This document shows positions 50,440 to 59,597 of a stretch of DNA of 64,000 bases, one piece after another. Location: assembly GCF_900215335.1 (NCBI RefSeq), contig NZ_OCMT01000002.1, positions 930,001 through 994,000 on the forward strand. Reading direction: 5' to 3'. The number at the start of each line of letters is the position of its first letter. The stretch's first letter is position 1. The position numbers and the translations under genes are program-made. Source of the stretch: Pedobacter xixiisoli. GTDB taxonomy: Bacteria > Bacteroidota > Bacteroidia > Sphingobacteriales > Sphingobacteriaceae. The notes beneath the pieces are model-generated. The model did not search any database. It was not told the DNA's origin and worked only from the letters and a program-made list of their open reading frames with translations.

Positions 50440-53100
50440 ATGCCCTTTAGATACCTCAAGTATTTATGTTTACTTCTACTACTATTTCAAAGCAGTTTTG
50501 TAATAGCGCAGGGCGATGATTTGCAGGCTAAACTAAACAGTTTCAAAGCCAAAAACGACCTCAGTAATTGGATTTACGAACAGTTGGATTATGCTAATTA
50601 CAACCCTAAATTAGCCACAACTTCACTTCAAAACGCACAAAAAACAAAGTGGAGAGCTACCAAAACCAACGAAGAACATTTCGCTTGGTTAAACCTCCTT
50701 AGCACATTAGGTTATTACCAGCTTTTAGATGGTGATATTATCGGTTCTATCAATGCCTACGAAAGTGCGTTAAGCTTTTTCAAAAAACATCAAGTACTGG
50801 ATTATGATATTGTAGAATATACCTTTAAACCACTTAGTAACAACTACACCCGAGTAGGAGACTACGAAAGGGCTTTATATATCCAAAAACAGAGCATCGC
50901 CTTTCAGCAGAAATATAGTGAAGACAGTAATAAAACCGCAGCCATTTACTGCAATATGGCTATTTCGTACCGCTCGATGGCAAAATTGGAAGATGCCTAC
51001 AAAGCTATAGAAATGGGTTTAGCCTTAAAACCAGATCAATTTAATAGGATCATGCTGAACAACGTTTATGCAGACGTATTGTACGATGATGAAAACTACG
51101 CCAAGGCAGCAGCAGTTATCGAAAACAATATCAGCAAACAAAAGGCCAGCAATACAGAAAATGCTTACTGGTTAATGAGCTCCTACACCACTGCTGGAAA
51201 TATCTACTTGCAACAGCAAAATAATGGAAAGGCAAATGTTGCTTACTTAAAAGCACTGCAATTACTAGATCAATATTATCCTTACTCTCGAATACGCGAA
51301 CGGGCAAATCTCTATACTCAAATTGGAGCAACTTATTTGGCGCAAGACAAAGCCAAAGAGGCCATTAGCTTCGGACAAAAAACTTTAAGTACACTAGACA
51401 TTACTTCTACAAAAACCATTTATGGTGATAATAAACTTGTGGAAGTTTTCATGCTGATAGCAAGAGCGAACCTAGAGCTAAAACAACCCGAAAAAGCTTT
51501 AAAAAACATCAATTTGAGCCTACTTTCTGCAGATAAGATTAGACATGAATTTGCGGCAGATAGAACTAAGGAACGATTACAAAGCTATTTGAAGCAAATT
51601 GCAGAGCAAGGTATTGAAATCAGTTATCAGCTATACGAACAAACAAGAGACAAAAAATACTTACAGCAGATTTTAACATTAGCAGAACAGAGCAAAAGCC
51701 GCACCTTGCTAGATAAAATGCAGCGAAATCAGCAGTCGATTTCCAAGAATATTAAAAGTGATCGTCTTTTTATCAAAAAACAAAAACTAGAACGTCACAT
51801 CAGCTATCTGGAAAAACAAATGATAGAAGAACCGAATAGCAGTTCGACTAAAGATGTAGAAGCATTGAAATATGACTTAGCATTGCTCAATAAGGCTTTA
51901 TCAAAAAAATATCAATACCTAAATACCGAAGAATACCAGACTAAAATCCAGATCGACAAACTCCCAAACCATCGTTTTATTGAATATTTTATTGGAGAAC
52001 ATCATGTCTATATCATCAATATCAATCAAAATAAAATAGAAGGTGTAGTGAAATTAGCTGATGCAGAGAAAGTAAAATCAGCTCTGCGAAGTTTTGTACA
52101 AACCTATTTTCATAATGGCCCAAATGCGATGCTAAACAATCCCAAAGCATTTTTTCAGGCATCACATGATATTTACCAATTAATTTTAGCACCTATCCAC
52201 ATTAAACCGAACGAACAACTTACCATTATACCCGATGGAATGTTAGGCTACCTTTCTTTTGATGGCTTGATTACGCAAAATAGCTATACGGAAAATATCA
52301 GCAAATGGCCCTTTTTAATTAAAAACCATGCTACAGACTACGCTTTTTCTATCCAAACACTGCAGGCAAAAAAGAAAGTGAGCTCGTCAGGTAGCTTTGC
52401 AGGCTTATTTATTACACATAGCGATAGCGAAAAGACTGCGTTAAAAGCCATCACAACGGAAGCTGATTTAATCAGGGAGCACGTAAGCGGTGATTTTATA
52501 TTTGATGATGATGTAAATCCTAAATCTTTTGAGCAATTATTTACCACAAGCAAAGTAATGCATATTGGTACGCATGCTTATTTAACTGGTGTAAACAACG
52601 AACCAACCTTAGATTTCGGCAAAGAAAAGATGTATCTTTTTGAGCTTTCGGCAAAGCAAAGCGCTCCATCTTTGGTAGTACTCAGTGCCTGCCAAACGGC
52701 TGATGGCGTATTAGCCAACGGTGAAGGTATCATCAGCTTATCGAGGGGCTTTAATGCCATTGGCACTGCTGCCACTATTGCCAGTTTATGGAACGTAAAT
52801 GATGATGCCGCAGCGCAAATTATGGCTAGTTTTTATCAATCTCTTGAGCAAACTAAAAATGCAAGCGAAGCGCTTCGCTTAGCTAAATTAAATTGGATTA
52901 ACACCGCGAAAACTAGCAATGCAGTGCTCCTTCCTTACTATTGGGATAGTCTAATTTACATGGGTAAAAATCAGGAGATTGAATTAAGCAAGCCAATAAA
53001 TTGGCTGGTATACGGTTCGGGATTTGCCTTGTTATTTATAGGAATTGCAGCTTACCTCGGTTTGAAAAAGAGAAAAACAGCTAAATCTATTTCACTTTAA
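50440..53100 (+). CDS. TPR-CHAT protein, membrane anchored
   Basis: 886 residues. Signal peptide (1-24, ending FVIAQ). TPR array at about 60-480 (ERALYIQKQSIAFQQKYSED, AIYCNMAISYRSMAKLEDAY). A CHAT caspase-like protease domain occupies about 560-835, with the catalytic His in MHIGTHAYL (H712) and Cys in VVLSACQTADG (C751), then GFNAIGTAATIASLWNVND. A C-terminal transmembrane helix (VYGSGFALLFIGIAAYLGL) and basic tail end the protein. Topology puts TPR and CHAT in the periplasm. CHAT proteases act in bacterial signalling and death pathways. Here the context is a sigma factor/surface-protein block. The target is unknown. Confidence 0.88.
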   Translation: MPFRYLKYLCLLLLLFQSSFVIAQGDDLQAKLNSFKAKNDLSNWIYEQLDYANYNPKLATTSLQNAQKTKWRATKTNEEHFAWLNLLSTLGYYQLLDGDIIGSINAYESALSFFKKHQVLDYDIVEYTFKPLSNNYTRVGDYERALYIQKQSIAFQQKYSEDSNKTAAIYCNMAISYRSMAKLEDAYKAIEMGLALKPDQFNRIMLNNVYADVLYDDENYAKAAAVIENNISKQKASNTENAYWLMSSYTTAGNIYLQQQNNGKANVAYLKALQLLDQYYPYSRIRERANLYTQIGATYLAQDKAKEAISFGQKTLSTLDITSTKTIYGDNKLVEVFMLIARANLELKQPEKALKNINLSLLSADKIRHEFAADRTKERLQSYLKQIAEQGIEISYQLYEQTRDKKYLQQILTLAEQSKSRTLLDKMQRNQQSISKNIKSDRLFIKKQKLERHISYLEKQMIEEPNSSSTKDVEALKYDLALLNKALSKKYQYLNTEEYQTKIQIDKLPNHRFIEYFIGEHHVYIININQNKIEGVVKLADAEKVKSALRSFVQTYFHNGPNAMLNNPKAFFQASHDIYQLILAPIHIKPNEQLTIIPDGMLGYLSFDGLITQNSYTENISKWPFLIKNHATDYAFSIQTLQAKKKVSSSGSFAGLFITHSDSEKTALKAITTEADLIREHVSGDFIFDDDVNPKSFEQLFTTSKVMHIGTHAYLTGVNNEPTLDFGKEKMYLFELSAKQSAPSLVVLSACQTADGVLANGEGIISLSRGFNAIGTAATIASLWNVNDDAAAQIMASFYQSLEQTKNASEALRLAKLNWINTAKTSNAVLLPYYWDSLIYMGKNQEIELSKPINWLVYGSGFALLFIGIAAYLGLKKRKTAKSISL

Positions 53101-53434
53101 AATAAATGCGTTGAGGATATTTGTCAAAAATAAAGGTAACAATTTCGCAAAGCCATATTTTCAGGTCGGCTCTTTGCTCTTGATATCGCTCTAAGTAATA
53201 ATTCCCACCACCACCAAGATTTGGCTCTCCCAAACGGATTAAAGTTATAAATTCGGCATTCTCGAAATCAACATCGGCTACGTTTAGTAAAACTTCGTTC
53301 GAACTACTGACCAAATCTAACCATTCGTCTGCTCCTTGAATCATTTGCAAATCTTCGGGATCGCCTTTCCATTCAGGCAAATCAATATACCAATCCCCTT
53401 TGGCAGTTTTATAAAACCTAAAGTCTCTTGTCAT
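53087..53434 (-). CDS. DUF6717-like small protein
   Basis: 115 residues. FYKTAKGDWYIDLPEWKGDP and LQMIQGADEWLDLVSS match a small family I associate with DUF6717; function unknown. It is the last gene of the minus-strand glucan block. Its start overlaps the glgB stop by one base, and its 3' end overlaps the convergent CHAT gene by 14 bases. Confidence 0.65.
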   Translation of the reverse strand: MTRDFRFYKTAKGDWYIDLPEWKGDPEDLQMIQGADEWLDLVSSSNEVLLNVADVDFENAEFITLIRLGEPNLGGGGNYYLERYQEQRADLKIWLCEIVTFIFDKYPQRIYFKVK

Positions 53435-55419
53435 TATTTGCCAGCTTTTTTAAAAATACTTACTGCTAATGGAGGCAAATTAATCGCAATAGATTGCTGC
53501 TGATGCTGATGAGCGATATTCTCAGTTAGTTTAGGGTCCGAGTTCAATTTATTGCTACCATAAAATCCTTCTGCATCTGAATTAAAAATTTCTTTCCATT
53601 TTCCCTTAACAGGAATTCCAATTCTATAGTTTTCTCTGTAAACTGGCGTAAGATTAATAGCAATAACTAACGTATCTTTTGCTTTGTCCGACCTACGCTG
53701 ATAAACATAGATAGACTGGTCTGCATCATCTGCCTCTTGCCATTCGAAACCTTCGTGAGAGAAATTATGATGATATAAAGCGGGTTCGGTTTTCAGTAGT
53801 TCGTTAAGTGATTTTACCAGTACTAACATTCCTTTGTGCGGTGCATGTTGCAGCAAATCCCAATTTAGCGATTCGAAACAGTTCCATTCAGAAGTTTGTG
53901 CAAACTCATCTCCCATAAACAGCAATTTAGCTCCTGGGTGTGTCCACATATAAGCATACAAAGCTCTCAAATTAGCAAATTTCTGCCATTCGTCGCCAGG
54001 CATTTTATAAATCATGGGCGATTTACCATGTACCACTTCATCATGCGATAACGGTAACATGAAGTTTTCCGTGAAAGCATAAGTCATGCTAAAAGTTAGC
54101 TGGTGGTGATTGTGTTTTCTTCCGATTGGATTAACCTTGAAATACTTCAATGTATCGTTCATCCAACCCATCATCCATTTCATACCAAAACCTAAACCAC
54201 CAGCATATACAGGTCTAGTTACCCCATCATAAGTACTACTTTCTTCGGCAATGGTTTGTATCCCTTTAAAGTTCCCATAAAGTGCTTCGTTCATGTCTTT
54301 AAGGAATTTCACTGCACCTAGATTCTCTGTTCCTCCGTATTCGTTAGTACCATATTCGCCTTCATTTCTACTAAAATCGAAATATAGCATGGAAGCTACC
54401 GCATCCACCCTCAGTCCGTCCAAATGGTATTTATCAAGCCAAAACATCGCGTTGCTAATCAAGAAAGAGCGCACCTCATTTCTATCGTAATTGAAGATGT
54501 AAGATTTCCAATCGGGATGAAAACCCTTCCGCATATCCGAGTGCTCGTATAAATGCGTACCATCAAAATGATACAATCCGTTGGCGTCACCAGGGAAATG
54601 CGACGGTACCCAATCTAAAATTACAGCAATGTTATTTTTATGGAATTCCTCTACCAAAACCATCAAGTCTTGTGGCGAACCATGACGGGAACTCGCCGCA
54701 TAATAACCAGTAACCTGATATCCCCAAGATGGGTAATATGGATATTCCATTACTGGCAGAAATTCGACATGTGTAAAGCCCATTTCAACCACATAAGGAA
54801 CAAGTGCTTTGGCAATTTCGCCATAACTCAATACTCTTTCTGGGTCAGCTGGGTCGCGTTGCCAAGAACCTAAATGCACTTCGTAAACCGAAATAGGCTG
54901 GTCTAACGCATTTTTCTTCTCTCGCTTGCCCATCCAAGCTTTGTCTTTCCATTGGTAATCAGTGTCCCAAACTACCGATGCCTTATGAGGCGGATGTTCT
55001 GCATGCAAAGCATAGGGATCACTTTTCTCCAAATCGGAACCATCAAAACCTTTGATATAATATTTATAAACTTCTCCTTTTTTTACGTGAGGAATAAAGC
55101 CTTCCCAAATACCAGATTCGTCCCAACGATTGTATAACAAATGACTTTCTCTATTCCAACCGTTGAAATTGGCCATTACACAAACCTTTTGCGCATTTGG
55201 TGCCCAGACTGCAAAATACACACCATCTACCCCATTTACCGTACTTAAATGCGCTCCCATTTTTTCGTAAAGCTTAAAGTGCTTGCCTAAAAGGAAAAGA
55301 GAAATATCGAAATCTGTTAACAAGCTGTGTTGCCAAACTGTAGATTGATATTTTCCTAAAGCATTCTCTACAGTCGCTGCTGCTTTGGATTTGATGGTTT
55401 TTGTGGTTCGTTTGGCCAT
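53434..55419 (-). CDS. glgB: 1,4-alpha-glucan branching enzyme
   Basis: 661 residues from ATG at 55419 (MAKRTTKTIKSKAAATVEN); an in-frame ATG at 55482 would add translated repeat sequence and is rejected. CBM48-type N-terminal domain (about 60-150: GVYFAVWAPNAQKVCVMANF), then a GH13 barrel with VILDWVPSHFP, GLRVDAVASMLYFD (nucleophile D339), TIAEESSTYDG (acid/base E392) and LPLSHDEVVHGK, and a C-terminal beta domain. It forms alpha-1,6 branches in glycogen. The GH31 gene lies upstream on the same strand, and the DUF6717-like gene overlaps its end. Confidence 0.95.
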   Translation of the reverse strand: MAKRTTKTIKSKAAATVENALGKYQSTVWQHSLLTDFDISLFLLGKHFKLYEKMGAHLSTVNGVDGVYFAVWAPNAQKVCVMANFNGWNRESHLLYNRWDESGIWEGFIPHVKKGEVYKYYIKGFDGSDLEKSDPYALHAEHPPHKASVVWDTDYQWKDKAWMGKREKKNALDQPISVYEVHLGSWQRDPADPERVLSYGEIAKALVPYVVEMGFTHVEFLPVMEYPYYPSWGYQVTGYYAASSRHGSPQDLMVLVEEFHKNNIAVILDWVPSHFPGDANGLYHFDGTHLYEHSDMRKGFHPDWKSYIFNYDRNEVRSFLISNAMFWLDKYHLDGLRVDAVASMLYFDFSRNEGEYGTNEYGGTENLGAVKFLKDMNEALYGNFKGIQTIAEESSTYDGVTRPVYAGGLGFGMKWMMGWMNDTLKYFKVNPIGRKHNHHQLTFSMTYAFTENFMLPLSHDEVVHGKSPMIYKMPGDEWQKFANLRALYAYMWTHPGAKLLFMGDEFAQTSEWNCFESLNWDLLQHAPHKGMLVLVKSLNELLKTEPALYHHNFSHEGFEWQEADDADQSIYVYQRRSDKAKDTLVIAINLTPVYRENYRIGIPVKGKWKEIFNSDAEGFYGSNKLNSDPKLTENIAHQHQQQSIAINLPPLAVSIFKKAGK

Positions 55420-55466
55420 ATTTGTTTGGTTAGATAGAATATACGATTTACAAGATAGGCATATTA

Positions 55467-55525
55467 CGTCATTGCGAGGCACGAAGCAATCTTTAAGGTA
55501 TTAATCTTCGTGCCTCGCAATGACG
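55467..55525. repeat. Inverted repeat with 20-base perfect arms
   Basis: cgtcattgcgaggcacgaag (55467-55486) and its exact reverse complement at 55506-55525. This is the 'cgtcattgcgag' repeat family also seen near 3615 and 61377. Confidence 0.85.
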
Positions 55526-55537
55526 AGAGTTATTTAA

Positions 55538-55621
55538 GACCTGCAAGGTTTAATTTTGGCTTCTCTCATTTTTATTTAATTGTAAAATTGAGGGCTTCGC
55601 CGTTTCAAAACCTTGCAGGTC
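55538..55621. repeat. Inverted repeat with 14-base arms
   Basis: gacctgcaaggttt (55538-55551) and aaaccttgcaggtc (55608-55621), between the GH31 and glgB genes; a repeat common in Bacteroidota intergenic regions. Confidence 0.75.
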
Positions 55622-55631
55622 TAAGTGTATC

Positions 55632-58103
55632 TTATCCCTTCAAAATACTAATTCTAGAGAAGTTTTTGTTCGATTTAAAACGTAAAATACCACGCTCGTT
55701 CACTACAAAATCTTTCACTTCTTTATCGTCAACATATACTTTACCTACATTAAACGGCAAAGCGATGATACGGAAATCGTACAATTCGTAAGTTGGTGTA
55801 AACAAACCGTCGATGGTTTGTTGGATATTGAAACTATTGCCATCACCTTTTACATTAAATTTCTTCTCCAAGTAAATATCCTGCTCGTAGGCAAAAGTAT
55901 CGCCATGGTCTTCGTACATGAAAGAGTTTACTTCGTAATCCGAATAGTAAACATTCAACCAAACTTCGTCGATATGTTTTTCTCCCACATACTGCATTAC
56001 TGGATATTCCGGCATTACCGAACCTGCTCTCACGAACAAAGGCATGGTATCTAAAGGTGTATCTACCACATATTCGCTACCACCTTCTAGCAATTCTAAA
56101 GTCCAGTAGTTAAACCATTTTCCTTTTGGCAGGTAAACACGTCTTGATGTAGCACCTTGTTCCAATACTGGGCAAACCAAAATCTTATCACCAAAAGTAA
56201 ACTCGTCTTGACGGTAGTGGTTACCGATATTTTCTTGCTCCAACATTGCCAATGGGCGTAAAATTGGAAAACCATAACGGTGATGCTCCCAAAATACCGA
56301 ATAAATGTACGGCATCAATTTATAACGTAGCTCAATAAACTTACGGTTAATCGAAGTAAATGGCTCGCCGAAACTCCAAGGTTCACGTTCACGAGTATCT
56401 CCAGCAGAGTGGGCACGCATAAACGGAGAAAATACGCCTAATTGTATCCAGCGGGTAAACAATTCGCCATCTGGCTCGCCGCTAAAACCACCTATATCAG
56501 TGCCACAGAACGGCACTCCAGAAATCGACATACGTTGACACTGAATGTTCGCCAATTTTAAGTGTTCCCAAGTTGCTACGTTATCGCCAGTCCAAACAGA
56601 AGCATAGCGCTGCATACCCGAATAACCTGCTCTAGTAATGGTAAATGGACGTTTATTGCGTTGCAGTTTCTTCAAACCTTCGTAGGTAGAACGTACCATC
56701 TGCATACCGTAAACGTTGTGTGCTTTACGGTGCGAACCACGGTAGCCATCGTAATTGTGACGTACATCGTTAGGAAAAGTTCCCGCACCAAACACCGCTG
56801 GCTCGTTCATATCATTCCAAAATCCAGCTACGCCCATATCTACCAATTCTTTATATAAACCTCCCCACCATTCTCTTACGGTTGGGTTGGTAAAATCTGG
56901 GAACTGGCAACGACCTGGCCAAACATGGCCTTCCATAAAGTAATCATCACTTCTACGGCAGAAATAATTATTATCTTTTCCTTCCTTAAATACCCAGTAA
57001 TTTTCGTCCACTTTAATTCCTGGGTCAATCATCACTACAGTTTTCATCCCTACATCCGCCAACTCCTTAATCATCTTTTTAGGGTCTGGAAAATACTTTT
57101 TGTTCCATGTAAAGCAACGGTAGCCGTCCATGTAATCGATATCTAAATAAATGGCATCACATGGAATATTCTGCGACCTAAAACCATCTACAATTTCTCT
57201 CACTTTGCTTTCAGGATAATAACTCCAACGACATTGGTGGTAGCCGATAGCCCATTTTGGTGGCAATTGGTGCGTTCCCGTCAAAGATTGGTAACGTTTC
57301 ACCACATCCATCATGTGCGGCCCATGGATATAATAGTACTGCAATTCACCACCGTCAGACCAAAAGCTGGTTTTCGTGTTGTCCTGCATTCCAAAATCGA
57401 AGTACGATTTAAACGTATTATCGAAGAAAATCCCATAAGCCTCACCTTGATTAATACCGGTGTAAAATGGAATAGTACGGTACAAAGGGTCTTGGTCCCA
57501 TCCGTAAGAATAAGCATCAGTATTCCAGTTCTGGAACTTTCTACCCCTCAAATTCATATTGCCAGACTTATCGCCTAGGCCAAAGAAATTCTCTTCCGAC
57601 TGACATTGTTTGGTTGCATACACATAAAAACCACCGAACTCCGCATTCTCTTCCCAGTGCATTGGCGATGCGTCGCTGCTGGTTACCAGACCAGTAGCAT
57701 TACAAATAAACGAAATCAGAAAATCAGCTTTGCTAACTTTACAAGTAACCGTATTCGTCGAAATCAAGTAAGCATCGGTAGTATCTTCCAACTTAAAAGT
57801 AGTCACTTTTTGGTCTACCTGCTCTACAGCGTAAGAAAAATCGGCCAAGAAGGTACCATGCGGTGCCAAGCGAACCCTAATCATTTCATCGCTTACCACA
57901 CGCACTTCTACGCTTGCACTGCCGTCAGAAAAATAGAACTTATTGCCCTCTTTTTTAACACTTTTTACCGACGTTAAGTACTCTTTTTCAATTGCTTTTA
58001 TATCCGTCACCGGATTATTTAAATGCTGAACTACTTCTTCTTCAAATTGTTCTTTGTTATGCACTTCCGTAACTTCAAAATCTTTGTTCAGTTCGTCTCC
58101 CAT
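55632..58103 (-). CDS. GH31 alpha-glucosidase-type glycoside hydrolase
   Basis: 823 residues, no signal peptide, so probably cytoplasmic. N-terminal beta-sandwich (about 60-240), then the GH31 barrel with YHQCRWSYYPESKVREIVDG, IYLDIDYMDGYRCFTW and nucleophile D431 in GFWNDMNEPAVFG. GTDIGGFSGEPDGELFTRW carries the general acid region, followed by FSPFMRAHSAGD. It cleaves non-reducing terminal alpha-glucosyl (or xylosyl) units. Next to glgB this suggests turnover of glycogen or imported alpha-glucans. Confidence 0.93.
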   Translation of the reverse strand: MGDELNKDFEVTEVHNKEQFEEEVVQHLNNPVTDIKAIEKEYLTSVKSVKKEGNKFYFSDGSASVEVRVVSDEMIRVRLAPHGTFLADFSYAVEQVDQKVTTFKLEDTTDAYLISTNTVTCKVSKADFLISFICNATGLVTSSDASPMHWEENAEFGGFYVYATKQCQSEENFFGLGDKSGNMNLRGRKFQNWNTDAYSYGWDQDPLYRTIPFYTGINQGEAYGIFFDNTFKSYFDFGMQDNTKTSFWSDGGELQYYYIHGPHMMDVVKRYQSLTGTHQLPPKWAIGYHQCRWSYYPESKVREIVDGFRSQNIPCDAIYLDIDYMDGYRCFTWNKKYFPDPKKMIKELADVGMKTVVMIDPGIKVDENYWVFKEGKDNNYFCRRSDDYFMEGHVWPGRCQFPDFTNPTVREWWGGLYKELVDMGVAGFWNDMNEPAVFGAGTFPNDVRHNYDGYRGSHRKAHNVYGMQMVRSTYEGLKKLQRNKRPFTITRAGYSGMQRYASVWTGDNVATWEHLKLANIQCQRMSISGVPFCGTDIGGFSGEPDGELFTRWIQLGVFSPFMRAHSAGDTREREPWSFGEPFTSINRKFIELRYKLMPYIYSVFWEHHRYGFPILRPLAMLEQENIGNHYRQDEFTFGDKILVCPVLEQGATSRRVYLPKGKWFNYWTLELLEGGSEYVVDTPLDTMPLFVRAGSVMPEYPVMQYVGEKHIDEVWLNVYYSDYEVNSFMYEDHGDTFAYEQDIYLEKKFNVKGDGNSFNIQQTIDGLFTPTYELYDFRIIALPFNVGKVYVDDKEVKDFVVNERGILRFKSNKNFSRISILKG

Positions 58104-58640
58104 ATTATTCGTTTTAAGCTTGTTCTAACAACAAAAAACAGCTCGTTTATTTTAAATTGTTTTGTTGATGGATATGTTTAATAGATGTTTAATGATACTG
58201 TAAATATATAATAATTACCCTTCAAGGCAAATAAAACTCTTGTTAACTTTTCTAGATTAAATAGGTGTAAAACGCAATAACGCTTACAAAACAACTTAAT
58301 GTACAATTAACACTAACACGAAGCAAAAGTTAGATTTATTTTAATTTTTAGGAAAGCAGGTTTAGTACTACTATTAAAATGTAGCCCCGCTTTCCGTTAA
58401 AATCTTTTTGTGTTCCGTCCTCCGTCATTTCCAACGCAGAGAGAAATCTCTAAGTTTAATACTACTATGTAACAGATTCCTCCTCGTTCCTCGTCGAAAT
58501 GACGCAACAAAAAGTATTCCCACGACAATCGGGTTTGATTAACAAAAAACTGTTCAATTAACAATCGAGCAACCCATCAAATCGTTTAAGATTTTAACGC
58601 ATCCACCAACCGATATGCGTATATTTGAAGACTAGCAGCA
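58104..58640. other. Non-coding region
   Basis: No gene. AT-rich leader of the GH31 gene to about 58370, then scattered repeat debris, including a cgacaatcggg-type element near 58520-58535. Confidence 0.5.
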
Positions 58641-58649
58641 ACATTCGCT

Positions 58650-58860
58650 GTTCCGGATTTGCAATCCGGAACTATCTATGTGCGGATTTAAAATTCGCAG
58701 TTAACAAAATCGAGATTGCAAATCTCGACTAGCCAACAAACGTCGACAGTAACTGCTCTTCGGGATTTGCAACCGAAGCCATATCGTTGGATTTATAATC
58801 CAAATTTTTAGAACGGATTAAAAATCCTATAATAGGAGTTCGACATTACAAATATCGAAC
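58650..58860. repeat. Array of seven small palindromes of related design
   Basis: Perfect or near-perfect hairpins with an ATTTGCAAT or AT-rich centre: 58650-58672 (gttccggatttgcaatccgg...), 58681-58699, 58711-58727 (cgagattgcaaatctcg), 58758-58778, 58787-58803 (ttggatttataatccaa), 58815-58827 and 58838-58860. The outer bases differ between units but each unit keeps its own pairing. They resemble REP-type palindromes; no RAYT transposase is present in the window. Confidence 0.75.
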
Positions 58861-58942
58861 AGCAAACACGAATGGCAATTAATCTTGATCCGTAGTAGCA
58901 AATACTTTACACATCCATACCTTGCTATCCAAGTGCATATCT

Positions 58943-58950
58943 TATTTTTG
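58943..58950 (+). promoter_or_regulatory. Candidate Bacteroidota -7 promoter element
   Basis: TATTTTTG fits TAnnTTTG, 17 nt before the ATG of the ABC ATPase gene; the leader would be very short. A TTG lies about 18 bases upstream as a possible partial -33 element. Confidence 0.4.
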
Positions 58951-58967
58951 TAGCATACAGAAAACAA

Positions 58968-59597
58968 ATGATATCAATAAAATCTGTTTCACATCAATAC
59001 GGTGCAGACCAAGCGTTAAAATTTGCCGATTGGCAAGTGAATAATGGTGAGCAATGGCTATTGCTTGGGCAATCTGGCAGCGGAAAAACTACACTGTTGC
59101 ATATTTTAACAGGCTTGCTTAAACCTACTGATGGCGAAATCAAAATCAACGACACCAATTTATATGAACTTTCATCTAAAAAACTGGATGAATTTAGGGG
59201 GCAGCACATTGGCATCGTATTCCAAAAACCACATTTGATTAAAAGCCTCAGCATTTCTGAAAATCTACTATTAGCACAAAGTTTTGCTGGCTTATCAACG
59301 GATAAAAACCGTATCGAGGAAGTATTGGCTTCGTTGGATATGGCACACAAGAAAAATGCTTATCCGCAAGAATTAAGTCAAGGGCAGTTGCAACGGGTTA
59401 CTATTGCTAGAGCAGTAATCAATAAACCAACTTTGTTAATTGCCGACGAACCAACATCAAGCTTAGACGATAAAAATGCTGAAGCGGTATTGGCTTTACT
59501 GAAAGAACAATCGGAATTGAATAAAGCTACTTTGGTGGTAGCCACACACGACAAAAGAGTGAAAGATGCGTTTAACCTAACCTACAGTTTATCATGA
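58968..59597 (+). CDS. ABC transporter ATP-binding protein (LolD/MacB type)
   Basis: 209 residues, a stand-alone nucleotide-binding domain. Walker A GQSGSGKT (34-41), Q-loop VFQKPHLIKSLS, signature LSQGQLQR, Walker B LLIADEPTSSLD, and switch His in VATHDKRV. It overlaps the permease gene by four bases (ATGA at 59594-59597), so the two form one transporter of the type VII/MacB-LolCDE class. Confidence 0.9.
   Translation: MISIKSVSHQYGADQALKFADWQVNNGEQWLLLGQSGSGKTTLLHILTGLLKPTDGEIKINDTNLYELSSKKLDEFRGQHIGIVFQKPHLIKSLSISENLLLAQSFAGLSTDKNRIEEVLASLDMAHKKNAYPQELSQGQLQRVTIARAVINKPTLLIADEPTSSLDDKNAEAVLALLKEQSELNKATLVVATHDKRVKDAFNLTYSLS

Noticed and set aside
55420..55482. Longer N-terminus for glgB
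   Set aside because: The extra residues (MPRNDVICLSC...) are a translation of the cgtcattgcgag repeat.
54952..57977. Many plus-strand frames opposite glgB and the GH31 gene
   Set aside because: They are antisense shadows of long, clearly coding minus-strand genes.
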